Assembly (NCBI RefSeq): GCF_005117025.1
Contig: NZ_SWCO01000001.1
Location: 434,001-498,000, forward strand
DNA length: 64,000 nucleotides
Source: Alteromonas portus
Lineage (GTDB): Bacteria > Pseudomonadota > Gammaproteobacteria > Enterobacterales > Alteromonadaceae
Direction: 5' to 3'
The notes beneath the pieces were generated by a model. The model saw only the letters and a list, made by a program, of their open reading frames with translations. It had not been told where the DNA came from and searched no databases. Positions 49,918-56,368 of the stretch are shown piece after piece; position 1 is the stretch's first letter; every line of letters starts with the position of its first letter. The position numbers and the translations under genes were made by a program.

Positions 49918-50398
49918 ACTGCTCTCCTGTTTTAAAGAGTATTGCCTAATTCGATTAAATTACAACCAAAGTAGAAGAAATAAAAATGACGACAGGGGAA
50001 CAAGTGTATAAGAAGTTTTACTTAATTTTGAGTTTCAGCTAGCCAGAATGGCGTCCCCAGCTGGAATCGAACCGTTAATATGGGCTGATTTTCTCATTAC
50101 TGTGTATGTGTGTATATCATCTTCTTAGACACGCTTCATTTTGCATCTCAATTAAATATGCATGAAGTTGCGTATTTATTATCTCATAGAGACAGTTTTA
50201 AATATATTCTCAAAAATTAACTTTCAATTTTCTTTGGAAGTTGCTGCTTATTATGAGGGCTAGTGCTGAATAGTGATTGGTTTTGTGGTCGGGGATTTAA
50301 CGAATTCAAAAGTAACTAGTAGATAATTTAGAAAACCACAAACTCCAAGCTTTGCTGAGTTGCACTAGCTCATAGTGGGGCCATAAAACTTTAGATGA
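49918..50398. other. Core-island junction, AT-rich
   Basis: No gene seen apart from the tRNA 3' fragment at 50049-50073. To its right the sequence becomes visibly AT-rich, with no integrase gene or promoter that I can identify. Confidence 0.5.
50049..50073 (-). other. Displaced tRNA 3' end (attachment-site remnant)
   Basis: On the minus strand 25 nt read as the T-loop and 3' acceptor of a tRNA: GGTTCGATTCC, then AGCTGGGGACGCCA, ending in CCA. The 5' half of the T-stem fails to pair (AACGG where GCTGG is needed), so similarity stops at the loop border, and no tRNA body precedes it. This is the usual product of integration into a tRNA gene. Its 3' flank is core genome, so the intact tRNA is expected at the far right end of the island. 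The acceptor (pairing GTCCCCA) would suit an Arg or Glu tRNA; identity is uncertain. Confidence 0.75.
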
Positions 50399-50638
50399 CT
50401 ACTTTTGAGATTTTAGCAACTTGAGTCCCTCTTCAGGACTTACCCCTAAAGCTTCGCAGTAATCTACATACTCGGTGATTTTTAGCGCACGTTGTTGTGT
50501 CTCAACCTTGTTTACAAATTGATGGGATTCATTAATAAGTGCAGCGAACTGACGAACCGTCAATCCTCGCTCTTTTCTTGCATTTATGAGCCATTTTATC
50601 AAAGCCTCATAACGCGACTGGTTTATATGCGTAATCAT
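50399..50638 (-). CDS. XRE-type HTH regulator (HipB-like)
   Basis: 79 residues: a single helix-turn-helix of the Cro/CI type (LINARKERGLTVRQFAALINESHQFVNKVETQQRALKITEYVDYCEALG). It is the size of HipB-type antitoxin regulators and diverges from the HipA module. Its promoter appears to be TTGGGG-17-CATAAT, ending so near the ATG that the mRNA may be leaderless; the -35 lies inside the palindromic operator. Likely represses itself and the divergent genes. Confidence 0.82.
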   Translation of the reverse strand: MITHINQSRYEALIKWLINARKERGLTVRQFAALINESHQFVNKVETQQRALKITEYVDYCEALGVSPEEGLKLLKSQK

Positions 50639-50644
50639 AGCTGC

Positions 50645-50673
50645 ATTATGAGGCTATTGCCTTTTGTCCCCAA
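50645..50673 (-). promoter_or_regulatory. Predicted promoter of the HTH gene
   Basis: On the minus strand TTGGGG (50673-50668), 17-bp spacer, CATAAT (50650-50645). Only 6 nt separate the -10 from the ATG, so transcription may begin at or near the start codon. Confidence 0.5.
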
Positions 50674-50684
50674 TTTGGGGACAA
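50664..50684. promoter_or_regulatory. Perfect palindromic operator
   Basis: Half-sites TTGTCCCCAA and TTGGGGACAA flank a single T, a perfect 10-bp inverted repeat. It covers the -35 of the HTH gene and touches the ATG at 50684 of the divergent gene, an ideal site for a dimeric HTH repressor. Confidence 0.8.
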
Positions 50685-51151
50685 TGGGTCCGCGAACTAA
50701 AAATCGACTTAATATACGAGAAGCGTTGCTATCTGGCGAATTCCCAATCACAGGAAGGTTTTTAGTAATAGAGATTGGTTTACCCAGTGAACGAGGGATT
50801 GATTTAATGTTGAAAAGACTCAACTCAGATTGTGATATAACTCCGGATGGCTGGTCGGCTTATAAACTCACGAGTAGCCATGGTGCTGTGCATTACCATA
50901 TTTTCAGTTTTATCAATGGCAAGAGTCTTTGGTCTAAGAGGATCGACATTCAAAATGACATACAAGAGCTAAATAATTTCTTCATTTGGAAAAACGAATC
51001 AGTAGTCGCTTCTAAACTAGAGAAATTAAAGGAAGGTAATATAAAAAAACTTCAGGAAGTTGACTTATGCAGGACTTTAGAAAAGATGCAAGAGCAATGG
51101 TCTAAAGTCGAAAAAGTTCGATTGAAAGATGAATTAGATGCATTAGCATAA
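50684..51151 (+). CDS. Unknown protein of the HipA module
   Basis: 155 residues from ATG 50684; an ATG at 50648 would add twelve and place the operator inside the gene. The N-terminal part (TKNRLNIREALLSGEFPITGRFLVIEIGLPSERGIDLMLKRLNSDCDITPDGWSAYKLTSS) has a winged-helix look; the C-terminal 60 residues are charged and helical (coiled coil). It is not a HipS-type split of the HipA N-terminus, because the HipA downstream keeps that part. It lies 16 bp before hipA, so it is probably co-transcribed. I do not recognise the family. Confidence 0.65.
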   Translation: MGPRTKNRLNIREALLSGEFPITGRFLVIEIGLPSERGIDLMLKRLNSDCDITPDGWSAYKLTSSHGAVHYHIFSFINGKSLWSKRIDIQNDIQELNNFFIWKNESVVASKLEKLKEGNIKKLQEVDLCRTLEKMQEQWSKVEKVRLKDELDALA

Positions 51152-51167
51152 CAAGGTCGCAAAGTAA

Positions 51168-52544
51168 TTGATGACCAATCCTAAATTAAGACAAGAGATC
51201 GCAGAGGGACAGGCACTAGCCAATGAGCCATATACGTTTGATGTCTACGCTGAAAAGCAGAAAGTAGGTGTTTTAACATTTAGTTCGTCGACGGAGTGTT
51301 CATTTAGCTATGACGAGAACTGGATTAGATGCGGGTTCGATATCTCGCCTTACATTAGAGTTGACGGTCCTATCGAAGATCGTGACGTTAACCGTTTTAT
51401 CCGGAATCTCCTCCCCGAAGGCACTGGATTACGATGTCTCATCAATACATTTAATGTATCGCGCTTATCTATTTTAGAAATACTAAATCATGTTCAGGTA
51501 GAGAGCGCTGGCATTCTACATTTTGAAGGTCGTGAAATACATTCAGTACCAAGCCGCCAAGTGACTAATCAAAAGCTATGCGGACGACTAGATACATTCT
51601 CAAATGTGGTCATCTGGGGCAATCAGTTCAGATTAAATGTGGCAGGGGTTCAAAAAAAACTAAACGTACACCATAAGGGCGACGGATCATTTAGGTTGGC
51701 AAACAAAGAGTTTCCATCTACTCATATCATCAAATTTGCAGAAGAAGAGCACTCCACAATTATATTGAACGAGCTCTTGTGTATGCGTTTGGCCAAGGCC
51801 ATAGGCCTTGAAGTAGCTACTGTTGAGTTACTTCGTTTTTTTGATTCACACGGAAAGTCCAAGCACAGCGCTATTTTAATTGAGAGATTCGATAGAGAGG
51901 CATTGTCCAATGGTAATGTACACAAATGCCACATTATCGATGCTTGCCAAGCTTTGAACTTGCCGCCTGAACATAAATACGAACAAATTTTTGGTCGCCA
52001 CCCTGATGTAGCCCATTGCCGTGATGGCGCAAGTTTGAAGGCGCTTTTTGCTTTTGCACGCCAGCAAAATTTTTCTCATCAAAATGTAATGCAGATTCTT
52101 TCCTGGGTTCTTTTTAATCTCATAGTCGGAAATAGTGATGCTCACGGTAAGAACATCAGTTTTTTCATAGATACAACCGGTATTAGTCTGGCCCCATTCT
52201 ACGATATTTTATCGATTATGTTTGAATCTAGACGAAACAAGAATCTAGATACTGATTTAGCCATGGCAATTGGTGATGAGTTTGATTCGGGCAGTATTAC
52301 TGCATTTCATCTGCTCTCATTTGCTGAAGAGGTGAATGTAACCCCAACACAGCTACAAAAAGCTGTTGAACAAGTTGCTCTCGACTGCCAACTTTTTGCA
52401 ACATCGGAGCTTTGTTCAGATCAATCAATGTCAAAAGCTGAATTGGAAAACTTAGATCAATTAATATTACTGATTAATGAACGAGCGGCGCATTTTCTTC
52501 GTCAAGCATCCCTGTTTGATGAGGTCCACAAAGCACTTTTATGA
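51168..52544 (+). CDS. HipA-family Ser/Thr kinase toxin
   Basis: 458 residues; an ATG at 51171 is equally possible. N-terminal HipA subdomain (VYAEKQKVGVLTFSS..FSYDENWIR..NLLPEG), then kinase core: glycine-loop region RLNVAGVQKKL, HIIKF (lysine), ERFDR, GNSDAHGKNIS (catalytic aspartate) and LAPFYDILS (metal aspartate). The E. coli HipA loop reads SIAGAQEK with autophosphorylated S150; here that serine is N (LNVAG), by eye alignment. Relatives phosphorylate aminoacyl-tRNA synthetases such as GltX; the target here is unknown. Partner genes: the unknown protein upstream and the divergent HTH gene. Confidence 0.88.
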   Translation: MMTNPKLRQEIAEGQALANEPYTFDVYAEKQKVGVLTFSSSTECSFSYDENWIRCGFDISPYIRVDGPIEDRDVNRFIRNLLPEGTGLRCLINTFNVSRLSILEILNHVQVESAGILHFEGREIHSVPSRQVTNQKLCGRLDTFSNVVIWGNQFRLNVAGVQKKLNVHHKGDGSFRLANKEFPSTHIIKFAEEEHSTIILNELLCMRLAKAIGLEVATVELLRFFDSHGKSKHSAILIERFDREALSNGNVHKCHIIDACQALNLPPEHKYEQIFGRHPDVAHCRDGASLKALFAFARQQNFSHQNVMQILSWVLFNLIVGNSDAHGKNISFFIDTTGISLAPFYDILSIMFESRRNKNLDTDLAMAIGDEFDSGSITAFHLLSFAEEVNVTPTQLQKAVEQVALDCQLFATSELCSDQSMSKAELENLDQLILLINERAAHFLRQASLFDEVHKALL

Positions 52545-52586
52545 ATTTATTCAAAAAGTTATTTCTATTTTATAAAGGAATAGGTA

Positions 52587-52790
52587 ATGGCAGATACCCT
52601 GAACCATTGTGCTGTTATGTGCAAAACCCTATTGGATAATCCTCTAGCAGGCTGTGTTGTCGCGACAAATGGCTCTGTGAGTTATTTTTATGGCACTGAT
52701 GGTGTTGTTACTGCTAACGCGGAAGACGCTGCCGATATAATTAAGCTTATTGCTCAACTCATAAAGCGGCAAGAAGAACGAAGTTGTTAG
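52587..52790 (+). CDS. Small unknown protein
   Basis: 67 residues with AAGGAATAGGT before ATG 52587. The sequence (NHCAVMCKTLLDNPLAGCVVATNGSVSYFYGTDGVV) has three cysteines and an amphipathic C-terminal helix. Gene-like by its ribosome site and by its position 42 bp after hipA. No family recognised. Confidence 0.5.
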   Translation: MADTLNHCAVMCKTLLDNPLAGCVVATNGSVSYFYGTDGVVTANAEDAADIIKLIAQLIKRQEERSC

Positions 52791-52905
52791 CAGTTTTCGA
52801 ATAGCGTAGTAAGTATTTAGCGTCTACTAAGGATGCTTTGAACTAACCCGTTTTACGTAGAACCCAGACTAATCAATTTAGAAAGTTCGATGAACAAAAA
52901 TAAAG

Positions 52906-53118
52906 ATGATGAATATAAAAAAATTTGTAAAACAAACATCTATTGCTGACGCGTCCTCCTGTATTTCGACTAAAAGATGCGACGTTGAAGAACAAAAACA
53001 ATTAAAGGCTGGGTTAGTGAAGCGGACAAACAGCACTTCACTCGCTCACAAGAAACTTCTTGCCAAAGCCTTTCAGAGTTTAGCTAAAGAAATGGATCAA
53101 ACGCGTAACGCAGATTAG
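52906..53118 (+). CDS. Small unknown basic protein
   Basis: 70 residues from one of two adjacent ATGs at 52906 or 52909, without a clear ribosome site. Basic and helical (LKAGLVKRTNSTSLAHKKLLAKAFQSLAKEMDQ). No family recognised. It may be a chance reading frame. Confidence 0.35.
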   Translation: MMNIKKFVKQTSIADASSCISTKRCDVEEQKQLKAGLVKRTNSTSLAHKKLLAKAFQSLAKEMDQTRNAD

Positions 53119-53250
53119 ATGTAGGCTCAATCTACGAGTGAAGCTAAGGATTTGAGATGACTTTCCATAAGAGCTCACCGCACAATGGAAAGATTAATTT
53201 TTCCCAATATAAATTGTAAATGAAGAATTGATCGTTTCATTGCAAACGAA

Positions 53251-53259
53251 TGCTATTAT
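53251..53259 (+). promoter_or_regulatory. Possible extended -10 promoter of the CHAT cassette
   Basis: TGCTATTAT is an extended -10 (TGn plus TATTAT) about 40 bp before the DUF6338 start. A consensus -35 is not seen, as is tolerated with extended -10 elements. Confidence 0.4.
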
Positions 53260-53297
53260 GATTCTTTCTGTAATAAGCTTGAGTACAAGGAGGATTT

Positions 53298-53882
53298 TTG
53301 AGTATTTGGGATACAGATAAATTATTACTTTTCATCGGCTTCGTGGTTCCAGGTTTCCTTAGTATTAAGGTTTATCAACTGATATTCCCTGGAACAGAAC
53401 GCCCTGCGTCATCTATGCTGGTTGATGCTATTGCCTACAGCTGTATTAATTACTCAATTCTTTTCGCTCCGATTTACTTTTTCAGCAAAAGTGAGGTTAG
53501 CTCTCTTGGCTATACTGCTTTGTTCTATTTTTGCGTACTATTCCTATTTCCTGTAATTTGGCCTCTAATATGGAAATATATTAGAACGCGAGATTTCTTC
53601 CAGAAAAATGCTCCACATCCAACATCTAAGCCATGGGACTGGGTTTTTGAGCAACGTGAGTCGTACTGGGTTAAAGTAATTCTAAAAGACGGTACTATTA
53701 TAGGCGGCTTGTATTCAAATAAGTCATTTTCATCTAGCGCTCCCTCGCCTGAGCAGATTTATCTTGAAGAAACTTGGTTATTAGATGAAGACGGGGCTTT
53801 TATTCGAAGAAAAAACCGAACTAAAGGCGTAATTATTTTAAGTAGTGAGATTTCACACATTGAATTAAGGGATTTAAACTAG
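53298..53882 (+). CDS. DUF6338-like membrane protein (first gene of CHAT cassette)
   Basis: 194 residues from TTG 53298, close behind AAGGAGGA. About three membrane helices (LLLFIGFVVPGFLSIKVYQLIFPG, then AIAYSCINYSILFAPIYFF, then GYTALFYFCVLFLFPVIWPLIW), followed by a cytoplasmic domain with a small beta-rich fold (YWVKVILKDGTIIGGLYSNKSFSSS..PEQIYLEETWLLDEDG). The VVPGF-x-SIKVY-x-LIFPG pattern resembles DUF6338, to my knowledge of unknown function. It lies two bases before the GYQP gene and likely acts as a membrane part of the cassette. Confidence 0.7.
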   Translation: MSIWDTDKLLLFIGFVVPGFLSIKVYQLIFPGTERPASSMLVDAIAYSCINYSILFAPIYFFSKSEVSSLGYTALFYFCVLFLFPVIWPLIWKYIRTRDFFQKNAPHPTSKPWDWVFEQRESYWVKVILKDGTIIGGLYSNKSFSSSAPSPEQIYLEETWLLDEDGAFIRRKNRTKGVIILSSEISHIELRDLN

Positions 53883-53884
53883 TC

Positions 53885-54046
53885 ATGTCAGATAATAAAA
53901 AAATACAAAACAATGGTTATCAACCAGAAAAAAGAGGTTATCAACCAACAGGAACTTCAAACCGTCCTCCGGCAACAGGGGGATACACTCCGGCTAGCAG
54001 CGGCGACAGCCCAGCAAATAACCCTACACCTCCAGGCAAAGAGTAG
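53885..54046 (+). CDS. GYQP-repeat small protein
   Basis: 53 residues from ATG 53885, two bases after the DUF6338 stop and so likely translationally coupled. The motif GYQP occurs twice (NNGYQPEKRGYQPTG), followed by a proline/glycine/serine-rich tail (PPATGGYTP, NPTPPGKE). It looks disordered. I have a memory of similar GYQP-type small proteins next to DUF6338 genes but cannot cite one. It could be a linker or activator for the CHAT protein. Confidence 0.65.
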   Translation: MSDNKKIQNNGYQPEKRGYQPTGTSNRPPATGGYTPASSGDSPANNPTPPGKE

Positions 54047-54182
54047 CGTCATCCAAACTAAGGCTACGGGACAGAAAAAACGTAAGCACCCGGCCTTTGT
54101 TCCATATTTTAGACGATGTGGTATTGCTTCTGTTTTGGGCAATAACCTATCAACTAGAAACAGTAAATAGCAAGGCACACAT

Positions 54183-55211
54183 ATGGCGTTGATCGATACA
54201 TATATGAAGAGTGTTGCTCGCAAAAAAGATGAAATTGCTCGTTTAACCGAGCAAAAAGCAAAAGAGTTAGCAAAAATTACTGGCTTTAACAATAAAATTC
54301 AAACTGCTACTCGTCAGATGAACTCTTCTAAATCAGCGACAACCATCAATAGTCGGCGTAAGGAAATTTATAAAAATCAGAATGATATAGCTAAGGTTGA
54401 AAAGAAAATCGCAGAGTTAGAAACTAAAATTGCTAGGAAAAATAGAGAGCTTCAAGCTGAACAACGTAAGTTGGACAACGAAGGTCTAAAAGAAACGAAA
54501 AAGCAACAACAGCAACAGATAAAGTACCAACGTGAGCAAAAAAAGGCTTTGAGTACAGTAAATCAAACTCTAACTGAGCATTCAGATGCCATTAGCTTAC
54601 TCAATGAACTCCCTGATGAGGTCAGTGTACTTTTCCTCGCCTCAAACCCTAGAGATCAGGGGCAGTTGGGTTTAGATGAAGAAGTAAGATCTATTAAAGA
54701 AATGATTACTAAATCACGTCACCGTGATGCAGTTAAACTTGAATCTTGCTGGGCAGTAAGACCTGGAGACATACTTCAGTATATTAACGAGTATCAACCC
54801 ACAATTGTTCATTTTAGTGGACATGGAAGTTCCAATGATGAACTTGTACTTATGGATAATAACTCAAATACAAAACTAGTTTCTATGGAGTCAATCGTCC
54901 AAGCAATGAGTGTTGCCAACGAGGATCTAAGGCTGGTTTTTTTCAATACTTGCCATTCTAAGAATCAGGCAAGCAATGTCACTAAATACATTGAGTGCGC
55001 GATCGGGATGAATACTTCAATTACTGACTTTGCTGCTCAAATATTTTCGGCACAATTTTATTCTTCTTTGGGGTTTGGCTTATCGGTAGAAAAGTCGTTT
55101 AATCAAGCCAAAGCTGCATTAATGTTAGAAGGAATTCCTGAGGAAAATACACCTGCTTTGTTCGTCAAGTCTGGTTGTAACGCGTCTGAGATCTTTATCG
55201 TTGCTGAGTAG
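54183..55211 (+). CDS. Coiled-coil CHAT (caspase-like) peptidase
   Basis: 342 residues with AAGG before ATG 54183. Residues 10-130 form a long coiled coil. A CHAT domain (about 145-342) follows: start SVLFLASNPRDQGQLGLDEEVRSI, catalytic histidine H214 in VHFSGHG, catalytic cysteine C257 in FFNTCHS, then the family segment IGMNTSITDFAAQIFSAQFYSSLGFGLSVEKSFNQAKAAL. Both catalytic residues are present, so proteolysis is likely. CHAT proteases act as effectors in several bacterial defence systems. Here there is no obvious CRISPR or gasdermin partner. Confidence 0.85.
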   Translation: MALIDTYMKSVARKKDEIARLTEQKAKELAKITGFNNKIQTATRQMNSSKSATTINSRRKEIYKNQNDIAKVEKKIAELETKIARKNRELQAEQRKLDNEGLKETKKQQQQQIKYQREQKKALSTVNQTLTEHSDAISLLNELPDEVSVLFLASNPRDQGQLGLDEEVRSIKEMITKSRHRDAVKLESCWAVRPGDILQYINEYQPTIVHFSGHGSSNDELVLMDNNSNTKLVSMESIVQAMSVANEDLRLVFFNTCHSKNQASNVTKYIECAIGMNTSITDFAAQIFSAQFYSSLGFGLSVEKSFNQAKAALMLEGIPEENTPALFVKSGCNASEIFIVAE

Positions 55212-55226
55212 TGGAGGCGAGCGAAA

Positions 55227-55310
55227 ATGACGCAGACTCCGACTCTCTCCGAGAGAGAATTACAGAAGCTAACTTATCAAATTAATAGTGATATCAATGC
55301 GTTGAAATGA
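55227..55310 (+). CDS. 27-residue peptide after the CHAT gene
   Basis: ATG 55227 has GGAGGCGAG about seven bases upstream, 16 bp after the CHAT stop. The peptide (MTQTPTLSERELQKLTYQIN, then SDINALK) is helical and polar, and could be the start of a gene cut off by the repeat that follows at once. Weakly supported. Confidence 0.35.
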   Translation: MTQTPTLSERELQKLTYQINSDINALK

Positions 55311-55440
55311 TTCCGGTGTACTTGAGCACCGATTCCAGAAATCGGCTCAAAACTGTACTAAATAAATCCGGAATAGGCGTTCAAGTGTTTCCGGAATCGC
55401 TGTTCAGATCCGGCCGGAATATGCACACTAAGATGTACTA
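55311..55440. repeat. Degenerate IS-end-like repeats (CCGGAAT motifs)
   Basis: Within 130 bp the motif ATTCCGG or CCGGAAT occurs four times, plus GATTCC, and an inverted repeat TTGAGC.CCGATT / AATCGG.TCAA is seen near 55322-55350. Repeated 'TGAGCACCGATTCC'-style units are found at ends of IS21-family elements; a transposase is absent, so this would be a remnant. The assignment is from memory. Confidence 0.45.
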
Positions 55441-55564
55441 GTGTGATTACTAAGGGATACTGAGGGTATAAGTTGTAGAGGGTCACATCACATCAATGCT
55501 CTAATTTGAAAGTACTACAGAATTTTCCATTTTTACAACTCCTTCAATAATTCGCTGGCCAATC
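55441..55564. other. Convergent intergenic segment
   Basis: Between the CHAT side (+) and the ygjP end (-). No gene or clear terminator is visible. Confidence 0.4.
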
Positions 55565-56356
55565 TTACTCATTCAAATAGAACTCTGCCATATCATCTAA
55601 CTTGGCTTTTACTTCTTTCCAGTTAGGCATTACTTGGGTCAGCAAACGCCAAAACTTCTCACTGTGGTTATGTTCGGCGATATGGCAAAGCTCATGTAAA
55701 ATTACATAGTCAATGCACTCTTTAGGCGCTTTTACCAGGTGAGGGTTTAACATCAAATTACCCTGGGTTGAGCAACTACCCCATTGAGTTTTCATGGCCA
55801 TTATTCGGAATCGTGGCAGACCTTCTACCCAGGTGGCTTTAAGTAACATCTCATTTAAACGCTCATGAAAGGTTACTTTTGCTTTATGTTTGTACCAGGT
55901 ATTCAAAAGTCCCTTAACGGTTTGCTGTTTATTGGGCATATTTGCCTTCAGCGTTACGTTCAGTTTTCCTCTGGATAACTTTACACTCGGGACCAGTTCA
56001 CTGTCTTCGATAACCTTGAGCATATATCTCTTACCTAGATAAAACATAGGTTCGCCACTTATGTACTGTTTCTCAAACACATAGTCCTTTTGAGAAGCGA
56101 ACTCTCGAATGCTATCCCAAATCCATCTGGCGCGTTTCAATACGGCATTATTGATGGACTCAGTAGTGGCATCGTCAGGAACAGTAGCAACTACGCGCTG
56201 ATCTGGGTGAACTTTGATCACAACTTTTCTGGCTCGAGAAGTGCTCGATATGGCTCTGCGGATAATGTCGTAATGAATAATCTCACCACCATAGGTGAAC
56301 ACACCGGTTTCACACGTACTCTTTTGAATCTCGGCTGAGAAAGCTTTCTTCATCAT
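55565..56356 (-). CDS. YgjP-like metallopeptidase (M48/DUF45)
   Basis: 263 residues; the next ATG at 56353 is equally possible. The C-terminal zinc motif HELCH in VILHELCHIAEHNHSEKFWRLLTQVMPNWKE matches the YgjP/SprT-like family; QWGSCSTQGNLMLNPHLVKAPKECIDYV is the segment usually before it. The protein lies 12 bp after hsdR on the same strand. Such genes often end type I restriction operons; the role is unknown, perhaps processing of the complex or of foreign proteins. Confidence 0.87.
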   Translation of the reverse strand: MMKKAFSAEIQKSTCETGVFTYGGEIIHYDIIRRAISSTSRARKVVIKVHPDQRVVATVPDDATTESINNAVLKRARWIWDSIREFASQKDYVFEKQYISGEPMFYLGKRYMLKVIEDSELVPSVKLSRGKLNVTLKANMPNKQQTVKGLLNTWYKHKAKVTFHERLNEMLLKATWVEGLPRFRIMAMKTQWGSCSTQGNLMLNPHLVKAPKECIDYVILHELCHIAEHNHSEKFWRLLTQVMPNWKEVKAKLDDMAEFYLNE

Positions 56357-56368
56357 TTCTACAACGGC

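Noticed and set aside
50049..50130. Complete tRNA gene
   Set aside because: Only 25 nt of 3' end are tRNA-like; the T-stem 5' side does not pair and no anticodon arm precedes it.
53913..54170. 85-codon + strand frame overlapping the GYQP peptide gene
   Set aside because: It lies in a different frame, ends in basic low-complexity sequence, and lacks a ribosome site, whereas the GYQP frame is coupled to the upstream gene.
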